The translations under genes were made by a program, and so were the position numbers. Below, piece after piece: positions 39,556 to 49,593 of a stretch of DNA of 64,000 nucleotides (the stretch's first letter is position 1; every line of letters begins with the position of its first letter). The notes below the pieces were generated by a model, which saw nothing but the letters and a program-made list of their open reading frames with translations, did not search any database and was not told the origin of the DNA. This DNA comes from Arcobacter defluvii (GTDB taxonomy: Bacteria > Campylobacterota > Campylobacteria > Campylobacterales > Arcobacteraceae). Location: NCBI RefSeq assembly GCF_013201725.1, contig NZ_CP053835.1:2356001-2420000 (forward strand). The letters run 5' to 3'.

Positions 39556-40596
39556 CTAACTTTCTATACTATAATACTTTTTTAAATACCAATCAATAGT
39601 TTTAACTATTCCACTATCAAAATTTTCATCTGCTTTCCAGCCTAGTTCATTCTCTAGTTTACTCGCATCTATTGCATATCTTTTATCATGTCCTGCTCTA
39701 TCTTCTACAAATGTTATTAAATCTTTATATGAAGTTATTTTTGGAACTCTTTTATCAAGTATTTCACATATTGTATTAACTATTTCTAGATTTGTTCTTT
39801 CATTTCTTCCACCAATATTATAAGTATTTGCTTTTTTACCATTATGGTAAACTAAATCTATACCTTTACAATGGTCTAATACATACAACCAATCTCTTAT
39901 ATTTTTCCCATCACCATAGATTGGAATAGGATTTCCTTTTAGTGCATTTCTTATAATTGTAGGAATTAATTTTTCATCATGTTGTTTAGGTCCATAATTA
40001 TTTGAGCAATTTGTAATTACAGTATTCATTCCATATGTTTCATTATATGCTCTTACTATCATATCACTACTTGCTTTTGATGCTGAGTAAGGTGAATTTG
40101 GAGCATAAGGTGTTGATTCAGTGAACATATCTTCTAGCTTTAGAGAAAGTGTTCCATACACTTCATCAGTTGAAATATGATGAAATCGTGAATTGTTATA
40201 TTTCTCTTTATAAGTAAATGGTTTATCCATCCAATATTTATAAGCTACATCAATTAGAGTAAAAGTTCCATTTACATTTGTTTGTACAAACACTCCTGGA
40301 TTTTTAATAGAGTTATCTACATGAGATTCTGCTGCAAAGTGAATTACACCTTGAACATCATATTCAGCAAATATAAATTCAACTAATTCTTTATTACAGA
40401 TATCACCTTTAATAAATTTATAATTAAGGTTATTTTCACTCTCTTTTAGGTTTTCCAAATTCCCTGCGTATGTTAGTAAATCTAAATTTACTAAGTTATA
40501 CTGTGTGTATTTTTCTAAAAAATATGGTACAAAATTACTACCTATAAATCCTGCACATCCTGTTACTAATATTGTTTTATTTTTATTATTAAACAT
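39556..40596 (-). CDS. rmlB: dTDP-glucose 4,6-dehydratase
   Basis: A 346-residue SDR enzyme from ATG 40596 (AAGGAAG upstream). GCAGFIGS (NAD loop), HFAAESHVD, HISTDEVYGTL (catalytic Asp-Glu), and YSASK (Tyr-x3-Lys) are intact, followed by NCSNNYGPKQ and RDWLYV. It converts dTDP-glucose to the 4-keto-6-deoxy sugar. A GTG 8 codons earlier would overlap rmlD. It makes the dTDP-rhamnose precursor with the neighbouring RmlA, C and D. Confidence 0.96.
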   Translation of the reverse strand: MFNNKNKTILVTGCAGFIGSNFVPYFLEKYTQYNLVNLDLLTYAGNLENLKESENNLNYKFIKGDICNKELVEFIFAEYDVQGVIHFAAESHVDNSIKNPGVFVQTNVNGTFTLIDVAYKYWMDKPFTYKEKYNNSRFHHISTDEVYGTLSLKLEDMFTESTPYAPNSPYSASKASSDMIVRAYNETYGMNTVITNCSNNYGPKQHDEKLIPTIIRNALKGNPIPIYGDGKNIRDWLYVLDHCKGIDLVYHNGKKANTYNIGGRNERTNLEIVNTICEILDKRVPKITSYKDLITFVEDRAGHDKRYAIDASKLENELGWKADENFDSGIVKTIDWYLKKYYSIES

Positions 40597-40606
40597 ATCT
40601 CTTCCT

Positions 40607-41470
40607 TTATTTCCTATCACCTAATCTTTTTAGACAATCATCTAATCCATCTTTCCAATAAGGAATTTCTATATTAAAAGCGTTTTTTATTTTTACTTTA
40701 TTTAGTAAAGAATAATGTGGTCTTTTTGCTGATGTTGGATATTGGTAAGTTTCTATTGGATTAATTTTACAATTTAATTTTGCCATCTCCATTATCTCTT
40801 TAGCAAAATCATACCAAGATAAAACTCCTTCATTTGAGTAGTTATATATTTCTACTTTCTCATTATTAATCACTGGAATTATATCTAAAATTATTTTAGC
40901 TAAATCTTTCGCATATGTTGGAGTTCCAATCTGATCAAAAATTACACCTAAACTCTCTTTTTCTTTCCCTAATCTCAACATTGTTTTTACGAAGTTATTT
41001 CCATAGTAGCTATAAACCCATGAAGTTCTAATAATTATAGAATTTAATGGATTTATATCTCTCATTTCATTTTCACCATTAAGTTTTGATTTACCATAAA
41101 CTGATTGAGGATTTGTTTGAAATTCTTCACAATATGGTTTAAAAATTTTACCATTAAACACATAATCTGTTGAAATATGAATTAATTTTATATTTAACTC
41201 TTTAGCTACAATAGATAGTTTTTTTACAGCTTTTCTATTTATTAAATCTGCATTTATTTCATCAGATTCTGCTTTATCTACTGCTGTATATGCTGCACAA
41301 TTGATTATTACATTTATATTATTTATTTGGCAAAAGTCTTTCATACTATCTTTAGAAGTAATATCGATATTAGTTCTATCTGTAAAGAAAAAGTTATAAG
41401 AGTATAAAGTAGATAACTCTTTTATTTCACTTCCTAATTGTCCATTTGAACCAGTTACTAAAATATTCAT
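40607..41470 (-). CDS. rmlD: dTDP-4-dehydrorhamnose reductase
   Basis: A 287-residue SDR: MNILVTGSNGQLGSEI (NAD(P) loop), NCAAYTAVDKAE, STDYVFNG, and YGKSKLNGE with the Tyr-x3-Lys pair. It reduces dTDP-4-keto-rhamnose to dTDP-L-rhamnose, the last step of the pathway. Separated from rmlB by 10 bases and preceded by the SGNH gene, so the four rml genes are not contiguous. Confidence 0.95.
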   Translation of the reverse strand: MNILVTGSNGQLGSEIKELSTLYSYNFFFTDRTNIDITSKDSMKDFCQINNINVIINCAAYTAVDKAESDEINADLINRKAVKKLSIVAKELNIKLIHISTDYVFNGKIFKPYCEEFQTNPQSVYGKSKLNGENEMRDINPLNSIIIRTSWVYSYYGNNFVKTMLRLGKEKESLGVIFDQIGTPTYAKDLAKIILDIIPVINNEKVEIYNYSNEGVLSWYDFAKEIMEMAKLNCKINPIETYQYPTSAKRPHYSLLNKVKIKNAFNIEIPYWKDGLDDCLKRLGDRK

Positions 41471-41484
41471 TACTAAAAAAATCC

Positions 41485-42525
41485 TTAATTAAAATTTATT
41501 TTATATTCTATCAATTGATTTCTAAAAGTAGATTCTATATTATCTTTATTTTGTGTATTTAAAAGAAAATTATTTTTATTTATTTGTTCAAGAATCCAAT
41601 AATTAATGTCTTGAGAATAATGAGTAATATCTTTATAATTATTCAAGTTATGTGTTATTTCTTTTGTTATTTGAAAATCAAATAATTCTACATTTGACAA
41701 AGGGAGGAACTTATCATAAATATATTCTTTAAATTTTAATATCGTATTTAAACTCTCTTTTTCTTCCCAATCTTTATATGTTAATATCGAGTAAGGAGGA
41801 AAAAAAATAATGAATTTTATATTTTTATTCTCGAGAATTAATTTGTATAAATTCAAATCAAAATTATTCCTTAATTGTATTAAATTCCAAAAACTCTGTG
41901 CATGATTAAATTTTATATCACGTTCATTCCAATTATTAATAACATTTTCTAATCTAAAATTTTTTTGATATTTATTTTGCCATTCAAACATATGATTATA
42001 GTTATCTTCTACTTTACTTTTGTCATTATTTTTTGAAAACAATACATAAAAAGACCTTTTTAATGTATCCAAACTTAATAAATATTTGTAATCATTAAAA
42101 ATATTATTATCATATAAGTAATAGGGCAATTTATTACTTTGTCTATCATTAAGGAATGAATATATATCTAAACCAAATAATACTGTTTCAATTTTATGTG
42201 TATTAAAAGAAATATCTAAAAGTTCTTTAAATTCAAATGCTTTTCCACCTGCAATTGACAATTTTATTGGATTATTCAATATATATTTAGTTTTTTCTAA
42301 AGAAAAATTTTCAGTCATTGACGTTCCAATTATAATTGAATTATATTCATAATTTTTTGCTAATCCTGGATTTAAATATTTTTGATTCCCAGAATAATCA
42401 AAAGTATAAATTGAAGCTTTTCGATAATGTTGAAAGGGATCAATAATATAATTAAAAAAAACTATTAAACTAAAAAAAACAATAATATTTAAAATTAAGT
42501 ATTTTAACCATTTTTTAGAATTCAT
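41485..42525 (-). CDS. SGNH-like protein paired with MBOAT acyltransferase
   Basis: A 346-residue protein with an N-terminal membrane anchor (LKYLILNIIVFFSLIVFFNYII), a GTS motif (67-69; IIIGTSMTENF) and a D-x2-H pair (Asp299, His302 in DITH). These look like the nucleophile and catalytic dyad of the SGNH/AlgX-type fold. Such proteins act with MBOAT proteins in O-acetylation of surface sugars: the membrane enzyme moves the acyl group and the SGNH domain transfers it in the periplasm. It follows the MBOAT gene by 8 bases. The substrate sugar is inferred. Confidence 0.7.
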   Translation of the reverse strand: MNSKKWLKYLILNIIVFFSLIVFFNYIIDPFQHYRKASIYTFDYSGNQKYLNPGLAKNYEYNSIIIGTSMTENFSLEKTKYILNNPIKLSIAGGKAFEFKELLDISFNTHKIETVLFGLDIYSFLNDRQSNKLPYYLYDNNIFNDYKYLLSLDTLKRSFYVLFSKNNDKSKVEDNYNHMFEWQNKYQKNFRLENVINNWNERDIKFNHAQSFWNLIQLRNNFDLNLYKLILENKNIKFIIFFPPYSILTYKDWEEKESLNTILKFKEYIYDKFLPLSNVELFDFQITKEITHNLNNYKDITHYSQDINYWILEQINKNNFLLNTQNKDNIESTFRNQLIEYKINFN

Positions 42526-42533
42526 TTAAATCC

Positions 42534-44012
42534 TTAAAAATTAAAATATAAAAATTCTGATATCTTATTTAAAGATAAAAGACTAATAAATAAACTAATA
42601 AAAGTTAAAAATAATGTTTTATAATTAAATTCTAACACATTAATTTTCTCTATAGAATTTTTATAAAATAAAATAAAAAATATTCCAATTAAAATCCAAG
42701 CTAAACTTTTATTTCCATCTCCAATATGTATTGTAACCTTATCAAAAGTTATTCCATATTGATTTAAAAATCCAAATATGGGAGCATACTTCTCAGGAAA
42801 AACTACACTATTAAAACCAAACATTCCTTTTAAAACTTTAATTGCATCATCCCATTCCTTAGCCCTAAAAAATACCCACGCTATATTTACAAAATTAAAT
42901 GTTATTAACCAAGCTAGGATTTTATTCATTTTAAAACCTAGGTTTGACCAAATTCTATGAATTATTAGTGCTATTCCATGCAAAAATCCCCAAAATACAA
43001 ATGTCCAACCAGCTCCATGCCAAAGTCCACCTATTACAAATGTTGCAAGAAGATTTGAGTATGTTCTAAAACTTGATATTTTATTTCCACCAAGAGGAAT
43101 ATAAATATAATCTCTTAAAAATCTTGAAAGTGTTATATGCCATCTTCTCCAAAAATCTTGTATATTTAAAGCTTTATAGGGAGAGTTAAAGTTAATAGGA
43201 AGTTTTATATTAAACATTAATGCTATTCCTATTGCCATATCTGTATAACCTGAAAAGTCAAAATATAATTGAAAAGTATAAGATAAACTTGTTGCCCATG
43301 CTTCAAAAAGACTTAAAGTTGTTGCTGTATCAAATCCAGCTGTTGCCCAAACTGCAAAGGTATCAGCAATTACAACTTTTTTAAACAATCCAATTGAAAA
43401 TATAAAAAGACCTAAAGCAATATTTTTATAATTTTTTACCATATTCCAAGAAGATGCAAATTGAGGCATCATCTCTTTATGATGAACAATAGGACCTGCT
43501 ATTAATTGAGGGAAAAAAGTTACAAACAGTGCATAATTTAAAAAGTCATACTCTTTTGTTTCACCTCTATAACTATCAACCAAATAAGCTATTTGTTGAA
43601 ATGTAAAAAATGAAATTGCTAAAGGTAAAACTAAATGTAAAAGATTTACATTTGAAGAAGTTACTAAATTAAAATTTTCAATAAAAAAATCTGCATATTT
43701 ATAATATGCTAATAAAGCAACATTACAAATAATTCCAAAAATCAAAACGGTTTTTTTTGCAAAAGATTTATTTATTCTATTTTTATTATCTTGTATATTG
43801 TTTGATAAACTATTTCCAATTAAATAATTGAATAACATAGAAATAAGAATTAAAGGTAAATAAGTAATATTCCACCAAGAATAAAAAAACAAACTTGCAA
43901 ATACTAAAAAACCTTTAGAAGCTTGAGTTAATCTTTTACTATTTAAATAAAAATAGATAAAAAATGTTATTGGTAGAAATGCAAATATAAATTCATAGCT
44001 GTTAAATAACAT
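42534..44012 (-). CDS. MBOAT-family O-acyltransferase
   Basis: A 492-residue multi-pass protein of the AlgI/PatA type. Residues 288-292 (WRRWH) and the GGLWHGAGW motif with His332 are the MBOAT hallmarks, with His345 in a second HG site. The order SFFTFQQIAYLVDSYRG, FDFSGYTDMAIGIALMF, WRRWHITLSRFLRDYIYIPLGG matches family members. It transfers an acyl (probably acetyl) group across the membrane to the SGNH partner or directly to a glycan. It is placed between rmlC and rmlD. Confidence 0.92.
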   Translation of the reverse strand: MLFNSYEFIFAFLPITFFIYFYLNSKRLTQASKGFLVFASLFFYSWWNITYLPLILISMLFNYLIGNSLSNNIQDNKNRINKSFAKKTVLIFGIICNVALLAYYKYADFFIENFNLVTSSNVNLLHLVLPLAISFFTFQQIAYLVDSYRGETKEYDFLNYALFVTFFPQLIAGPIVHHKEMMPQFASSWNMVKNYKNIALGLFIFSIGLFKKVVIADTFAVWATAGFDTATTLSLFEAWATSLSYTFQLYFDFSGYTDMAIGIALMFNIKLPINFNSPYKALNIQDFWRRWHITLSRFLRDYIYIPLGGNKISSFRTYSNLLATFVIGGLWHGAGWTFVFWGFLHGIALIIHRIWSNLGFKMNKILAWLITFNFVNIAWVFFRAKEWDDAIKVLKGMFGFNSVVFPEKYAPIFGFLNQYGITFDKVTIHIGDGNKSLAWILIGIFFILFYKNSIEKINVLEFNYKTLFLTFISLFISLLSLNKISEFLYFNF

Positions 44013-44602
44013 TAAATTTCTTTTTTTCTCTCATAATAATTTACTCCAAATTCAAATAAATCATTTGTTTCATTTAATTTTGGTTGTTTTATATCTTTTC
44101 CTGATAGATTCAACTCTTTTTTATTTAAAATCCAATCTATATTTAAATCTCTATCATCAAAGGCTATACCTCTATCACATTCAGGACTATAATAGTTATC
44201 TACTTTATAAGCAAATATTGTATCATCTTCAAGCACTACGAATCCATGTGCAAATCCTCTTGGAACTAGCATCTGTTTTTTATTTTCAGCACTTAATTCA
44301 ACAGCTACATATTTTCCAAATGTTGGACTTCCTTTTCTAATATCAACTGCAACATCAAGCACACGTCCTTGAATAACTCTTACTAATTTTGTTTGTGCAT
44401 ATGGAGAAAGTTGATAATGAAGTCCTCTTAAAACTCCTTTTGAAGATTTTGATTCATTATCTTGACAGAAGTTGATTTTATATCCAAGAAATTCTTCTAA
44501 TTTATCTGCTCTAAATGTTTCTACAAAGTATCCTCTATCATCGCCATGAACTTTTGGTTCAATTATTACTATATCTTTTATATCTGTTCTTACAAATTGC
44601 AT
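44012..44602 (-). CDS. rmlC: dTDP-4-dehydrorhamnose 3,5-epimerase
   Basis: A 196-residue cupin: FVETFRADKLEEFLG, SSKGVLRGLHYQLSP (His of GLHYQ is catalytic), KLVRVIQGRVLDVAVDIRKGSPTFG, PRGFAHGFVVLEDDTIFAYKVDNYYSPECDRGIAFDDRDLNIDW. It epimerises C3 and C5 of dTDP-4-keto-6-deoxyglucose. Its stop overlaps the MBOAT start by 1 base, and it begins 1 base after rmlA ends. Confidence 0.96.
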   Translation of the reverse strand: MQFVRTDIKDIVIIEPKVHGDDRGYFVETFRADKLEEFLGYKINFCQDNESKSSKGVLRGLHYQLSPYAQTKLVRVIQGRVLDVAVDIRKGSPTFGKYVAVELSAENKKQMLVPRGFAHGFVVLEDDTIFAYKVDNYYSPECDRGIAFDDRDLNIDWILNKKELNLSGKDIKQPKLNETNDLFEFGVNYYERKKEI

Positions 44603-44603
44603 A

Positions 44604-45494
44604 TTATTTCACTCTTCTTGGTTGATTTGCTCTATTTATCAAATATTGTCCATATTGATTTTTCTTTAATGGTTCAGCTAATTCTATAAGTTTCTCTTTT
44701 GAAATATATCCCATCTCATAAGCTATTTCTTCTAAACAAGCTACTTTTAGACTTTGTCTATTTTCTATTGTTTGAATAAACGAACTAGCTTCTAACAAGC
44801 TTTCATGTGTTCCTGTATCAAGCCAAGCATACCCTCTTCCCATTAATTCTACTTTTAATCTATTTTCATTAAGGTAATCTTGGTTTAAAGTTGTGATTTC
44901 CAATTCACCTCGATCACTTGGTTTTACTTCTTTCGCTTTTTTTACTACATCATTTGGATAAAAGTATAATCCTACAACTGCATAATTTGATTTTGGGTTA
45001 TTTGGTTTTTCTTCTATAGATATTACATCACCATTATCATTAAATTCTGCCACTCCATATCGTTCTGGATCTTTTACATAATATCCAAACACTGTTGCTT
45101 TATTCTCTTCTTTTATATTTTTTATACTTTGGGCTAAAAGATTTGTTAATCCATGACCATAAAAAATATTATCTCCCAAAACTAAACAAGCATCATCCCC
45201 TGCCAAAAACTCTTCACCTAAGATAAATGCTTGTGCTAATCCATCAGGACTTGGCTGAATAACATATGAAAATTTCATCCCTAAATCATTCCCATCACCA
45301 AGTAAATTTATAAAACTTTCTTGATCTTGGGGTGTTGTTATAATTAAAACTTCTTTTATTCCTGCTAACATCAAAACTGAAAGTGGATAATATATCATTG
45401 GTTTATCATATATGGGAGTTAATTGTTTACTTACTCCTTTTGTAATTGGATACAATCTTGTTCCACTCCCTCCTGCTAATATTATACCTTTCAT
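44604..45494 (-). CDS. rmlA: glucose-1-phosphate thymidylyltransferase
   Basis: A 296-residue nucleotidyltransferase: [13 protein letters not shown] at the N-terminus, [13 protein letters not shown] (metal Asp), and [19 protein letters not shown]. It makes dTDP-glucose from glucose 1-phosphate and dTTP, opening the rhamnose pathway. Overlaps the ligase gene by 4 bases (ATGA). Confidence 0.96.
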   Translation of the reverse strand: MKGIILAGGSGTRLYPITKGVSKQLTPIYDKPMIYYPLSVLMLAGIKEVLIITTPQDQESFINLLGDGNDLGMKFSYVIQPSPDGLAQAFILGEEFLAGDDACLVLGDNIFYGHGLTNLLAQSIKNIKEENKATVFGYYVKDPERYGVAEFNDNGDVISIEEKPNNPKSNYAVVGLYFYPNDVVKKAKEVKPSDRGELEITTLNQDYLNENRLKVELMGRGYAWLDTGTHESLLEASSFIQTIENRQSLKVACLEEIAYEMGYISKEKLIELAEPLKKNQYGQYLINRANQPRRVK

Positions 45495-46663
45495 TTAACA
45501 CTCTCCTTTAAATTAATTCTATCACTATAGATATAAAACATTAAAATTGTAAAAAAAGATAAAAATATTTTACCTGTAAAAATATCTTGATCAAAAAAAC
45601 TAACAACTATCATATAAATTAAAATAGAAAAAGCTTTTATATTTTTGTATAAATTAACTTCTTTTAATACAAGAAATAAAAAATAGCAATAACAAAAAAA
45701 ACCAATTATTCCTAAATATAATAATATTTCTAGAACACTATTATGAATGTTTGAATAAGGCTGTAAGCCTATTTTAGACCAATTATCAAGTCCCCAACCC
45801 AAAATAGGTTTTTCTTTAATTAAATCAAAAGTATAAACCCAAATTTTATCTCTATTTGATGAATTACCATTAAATAATAATTCTATTCTATTATGTAATG
45901 AATCAATAAAAATAAAAGAAAATGAAATCAATAAAAATAAGATAAATAAATAAATAAAGTCTTTTAAATAAATCCTTCTTAAATCACTAAATATATATAT
46001 AAATAAAGCTAAAAATATTCCAAACCAAACTGCTCTTGAGTAAGAGAACAATGTACAAAATATAAATAATACCCCTAATACAACTATAAGATAATTAATC
46101 CTTTTTTCTACTCTCCTAAATAATATACATATTATTACTCCCAAACCAACAATTAACCCAAAAATATTCCTATTAAAAGTTGCACCTGTTAATCCTAATT
46201 TTAAATTTCCAACATTATTTTTAAAAAGATCATAACCTATAATACTTTGATATATACCATCAAAAGATTGTATAGTAAGTGAAACTAAGAAAAAAACAAA
46301 TAACATTCTTTTGGAGAAGAATCCTTTTGAATAAAAAAATAAGAGAATTATAAATATAAAAATATATCTATAGATATAATTAAATAAAACTTTCCAGGAG
46401 AGTATATTTGTATCATTAATTATATTTGAAATAGCCATAGAAATAATAATAAATAAACTTGCATATAATATATCTTTATATTTTAATAGTAAATCATTAA
46501 AATATACAAATTCCTTAAACTTCAATATATAAATTAGAAAAAATAATATTAATACTAATGTAGCACCTTGATAAAATGAATTTTTAAATGGAATAGAAAT
46601 AATCCAAGTGACAAAAATAAAATTAAATACACTTTCCCAACTAATAAATAGTCTACTAAACAT
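45491..46663 (-). CDS. O-antigen ligase/polymerase-like membrane protein
   Basis: A 390-residue protein with 10-12 hydrophobic segments and a periplasmic loop. The Wzy_C-like region reads [28 protein letters not shown] and [16 protein letters not shown]. The [15 protein letters not shown] and [10 protein letters not shown] motifs are typical of WaaL/Wzy ligases and polymerases (R and H residues in the loop). It would attach or extend a surface polysaccharide, perhaps joining O-antigen to lipid A-core; which one cannot be told. It lies between the heptosyltransferase and rmlA. Confidence 0.8.
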   Translation of the reverse strand: MFSRLFISWESVFNFIFVTWIISIPFKNSFYQGATLVLILFFLIYILKFKEFVYFNDLLLKYKDILYASLFIIISMAISNIINDTNILSWKVLFNYIYRYIFIFIILLFFYSKGFFSKRMLFVFFLVSLTIQSFDGIYQSIIGYDLFKNNVGNLKLGLTGATFNRNIFGLIVGLGVIICILFRRVEKRINYLIVVLGVLFIFCTLFSYSRAVWFGIFLALFIYIFSDLRRIYLKDFIYLFILFLLISFSFIFIDSLHNRIELLFNGNSSNRDKIWVYTFDLIKEKPILGWGLDNWSKIGLQPYSNIHNSVLEILLYLGIIGFFCYCYFLFLVLKEVNLYKNIKAFSILIYMIVVSFFDQDIFTGKIFLSFFTILMFYIYSDRINLKESVK

Positions 46664-47636
46664 TAAATAATTCCTCTATTTTTTCTAAAACTTTTTTTAC
46701 TTTAATACTTTCCATACACTCCATATGTGTAGGACATTTTGTCTTATAACAAGGATGACATTTTATGTCTTCAGTTGGTTTTAGGAATTCATGTTTTCCT
46801 GAATAAGGCATAAATTTAACACAATGTTTTATATCAGTTGAACCAAAAATAGTAATTGTATGTGTACCAACACCTGCTGCGATATGAGAAGGTCCACTAT
46901 CATTTCCAATATACAAATCAACTTCAGATAATAAATTTTTAAGTTCTGTTAAATTCGTTTTATTTACAAAAGAAGTTACTTCATTATTATTAAAATTTCT
47001 TAATATAAATTCCGAATCTTCAATTTCTAAATTACTACCTACAAGTATTATTTGATAATTATCTTTAATTAATATTTTGATTAAATCTAAATATTTATTT
47101 ATTCCCCATCTTTTACTAAGCCATCTTTCACTTGTTCCAGTTGAAATAGCAATATATTTTTTATCTAATTTCTCTTTAAAAAATTTCTCTTTACCTAATG
47201 GCAATTTAATAACTTCATCATTAATTTTAAAATATTCTTCAATTTTTTCTTGTGAGATATAATTTGTAGCTTCTATAATCTCTTGTATTGTTTTTGATTT
47301 AGCCTTTATTCCAACTAATTTATGAAAAAATGTATGAGATTTATTTACATATACTTTTTTCTTTAAAAATAAACTAATATAATGAGATGGCTTGTTACAT
47401 TGTAAATTAATTATTAAATCAAATTCTTGTTTCTTAAATTTTTCAATACTTGAAAAAATACTTTTATGTAATATATATTCATCAAAATAGTCACTATCTT
47501 GAAATAAACCTTTACCTACATTTGTCGTTAGAAATGAGATATTTGCATCTTTAAAAAAATATCTTATAGCTCGAAAAGTTGGTTCTAAAGTAACTAAATC
47601 ACCTAATGATGAAAATCTTATAACTAAAATATTCAT
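46656..47636 (-). CDS. heptosyltransferase (GT9)
   Basis: A 326-residue GT9 enzyme: MNILVIRFSSLGDLVTLEPTFRAI, KKYIAISTGTSERWLSKRWGINKY, and the donor segment YIGNDSGPSHIAAGVGTHTITIFGSTD. A C-terminal cluster CHPCYKTKCPTHMEC (5 Cys/His) may hold a metal and is typical of Campylobacterota WaaF/WaaC-like enzymes. It adds heptose to the core from the ADP-heptose made by the upstream plus-strand genes. Overlaps the ligase by 8 bases. Confidence 0.88.
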   Translation of the reverse strand: MNILVIRFSSLGDLVTLEPTFRAIRYFFKDANISFLTTNVGKGLFQDSDYFDEYILHKSIFSSIEKFKKQEFDLIINLQCNKPSHYISLFLKKKVYVNKSHTFFHKLVGIKAKSKTIQEIIEATNYISQEKIEEYFKINDEVIKLPLGKEKFFKEKLDKKYIAISTGTSERWLSKRWGINKYLDLIKILIKDNYQIILVGSNLEIEDSEFILRNFNNNEVTSFVNKTNLTELKNLLSEVDLYIGNDSGPSHIAAGVGTHTITIFGSTDIKHCVKFMPYSGKHEFLKPTEDIKCHPCYKTKCPTHMECMESIKVKKVLEKIEELFNV

Positions 47637-48604
47637 TTTATTTTACCATCAATCTTTTTTAAAAAATCAATAAATCTCATTTGTGTTTCTTGATAAATTT
47701 GAATAAATCTATTATAACCATTTTGAGAAAATTCTTCTATTTTATTTTTATCATTAATTAAATCTATTAATGTTTTACTTAAAGAAATAGGATTGTTTTG
47801 ACAAGTTAGTAAATCTTTTTTAGAATAGAATTCCCATAAAACATCTGATTCCATTGTAACAGTACATTTTTTGCAAGCTGTTGCTTGATAAACTTTATTA
47901 GGAATTACACTTTTTGCTTTTTGACTATTTCCAAAAACTCCTAAAACAATATCAGAACTTCTAATTAAATCTGCTAATTGTTCTTCTTTTATAAGTTCTC
48001 CATTCATTGCTACATTTTGAAGATTTAATTCATCAAATAAATTTTTCATTTGATTATACATTTGTCCTCTACCTATAACATTTGCTTCAAACTCTATACC
48101 TTCTTTTTCCATAATACTAAAAGCGTTTAAAATAATATCTATTCCATGTAAAGGGATAAAAGAACCATAAAAAAGTATCTTTACTTTATTATTTATTATC
48201 TCTTTTTCTCTAGGATAATAAATACTTGTATCAGCTAAGACTGGTAAAACTAAATGTTTTCCTTTGAATTTACCAAATAATTCTTCCCAATACTTAAAAT
48301 GAGCCATTGTGTCACTAAGTAAATATTTAGAAAATCTAAAATTAAACCAATCTTGAAAATATTTCCACCAAGCTCTTGGATTTTTATTCGTTATTTTTTT
48401 TCTATCATAAACATATGTATCATAATTAGAAATAAAAAAATCATTAACTATTCTATCTTTTTTTAAAAAATATTTAAAAAACTGATTTTTTGAAAATGGT
48501 AATAAAATGTAAATATCATTTTTAAAATCTAAATTCTCTGTCATTTTTTTAATTATATTAAATCTTGAATAATCTTTGTTATGTCTAAATAAATATTTTA
48601 TCAT
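47633..48604 (-). CDS. glycosyltransferase (GT4-like)
   Basis: A 323-residue GT-B protein from ATG 48604, which overlaps the previous stop (ATGA). Features: VKILFYGSFIPLHGIDIILNAFSIM, FEANVIGRGQMYNQMKNLFDEL, RSSDIVLGVFGNSQKAKSVIPNKVYQATACKKCTV. This is a GT4-type donor region with E replaced by V-x-N-K. Acceptor and donor sugars cannot be read from sequence. A GTG three codons earlier is possible. Part of the LPS run. Confidence 0.78.
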   Translation of the reverse strand: MIKYLFRHNKDYSRFNIIKKMTENLDFKNDIYILLPFSKNQFFKYFLKKDRIVNDFFISNYDTYVYDRKKITNKNPRAWWKYFQDWFNFRFSKYLLSDTMAHFKYWEELFGKFKGKHLVLPVLADTSIYYPREKEIINNKVKILFYGSFIPLHGIDIILNAFSIMEKEGIEFEANVIGRGQMYNQMKNLFDELNLQNVAMNGELIKEEQLADLIRSSDIVLGVFGNSQKAKSVIPNKVYQATACKKCTVTMESDVLWEFYSKKDLLTCQNNPISLSKTLIDLINDKNKIEEFSQNGYNRFIQIYQETQMRFIDFLKKIDGKIK

Positions 48605-49593
48605 TTGTACCACTCATAATTTTTTAATTCCTTATTATTTTCATCCAATAAATTTAAAATATAGTTTGTAACTCTTTTTGAACTAAATAATTGATGAACT
48701 TGAGTTCTTAACCATCTTGATTTTTCTAACCTTTCTTTTTCATTATGAATAAAGTAATGAATTTTATTTATCAATTCTTCATTCGTTTCATAATATTCTA
48801 ATTTATCTTCAAAAAAATCTTCACCATTAATTATTTTAGTAGATAAAGGAAAAGAACCATTCCCCATAATATGCATAAGCCTATCAGAAGTGTACCATTC
48901 ATATTTAAGTGTAAAATCTCTATTATGATTAATACAAATTTTTGAATTAGCAATTGTTGAAAGATAATTTTCTCCAATAACAACTGATTCTTTATTATGT
49001 CCAATATATTTTATATTAATTTTTGTATTTGTATTAATATAATCAATTAATTTGCCTCTTTCATTATCATATCTACCAGAAAACAATAAATCATACGAAA
49101 ATGAATTATTTTCAAATCCTCTATATTTTTCAATATTTTCATTAACTAAATTTGGTAAAAAATAAGTATTTTGATTATACTCTTTAATCTTATCTATAAA
49201 TTCACCACCAGCTGTAGTTAATATAAAATCAAAATAACTAGCAATTTCCTCAAAATATTTTTGTAAAGGAATATCATTATACCAATAAATCATTCTTATT
49301 TTTTTATTTTTTATATATTCAAAGGTTTCTTTAAAAATAAGCTCTGCATGACCAAAAACTATTAAATCAGGTGCAATATCATCAATTAAAGATTTAAAAA
49401 AATCATTCATCTTCTTCTGCCCATTTTTTTTATTTTTAAAAATAGACAGATATCTTGATGAATCCCTATAATCAAAGTTATGAACAAAATGACCATTTTC
49501 AACAAAACCCATAGAAATTTTTACAGGGTTTGAATATAAACTTCCACCAATTTTTGTAAATAAATTAAATGGAGCACAATGAATAATTCTCAT
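48601..49593 (-). CDS. CgeB-like glycosyltransferase
   Basis: A 330-residue protein. The middle reads YDLLFSGRYDNERGKLIDYIN, ANSKICINHNRDFTLKYEWYTSDRLMHIMGNGSFPLST, the donor-binding pattern of GT1/CgeB proteins; the acceptor half starts MRIIHCAPFNLFTKIGGSLYS. It is the second CgeB-type protein of the cluster, but only distantly similar to the 38583 gene. It overlaps both neighbours by 4 bases. Confidence 0.78.
   Translation of the reverse strand: MRIIHCAPFNLFTKIGGSLYSNPVKISMGFVENGHFVHNFDYRDSSRYLSIFKNKKNGQKKMNDFFKSLIDDIAPDLIVFGHAELIFKETFEYIKNKKIRMIYWYNDIPLQKYFEEIASYFDFILTTAGGEFIDKIKEYNQNTYFLPNLVNENIEKYRGFENNSFSYDLLFSGRYDNERGKLIDYINTNTKINIKYIGHNKESVVIGENYLSTIANSKICINHNRDFTLKYEWYTSDRLMHIMGNGSFPLSTKIINGEDFFEDKLEYYETNEELINKIHYFIHNEKERLEKSRWLRTQVHQLFSSKRVTNYILNLLDENNKELKNYEWYK

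Noticed and set aside
44065-44340. 91-codon plus-strand frame within rmlC
   Set aside because: A shadow of the highly conserved rmlC frame on the other strand.
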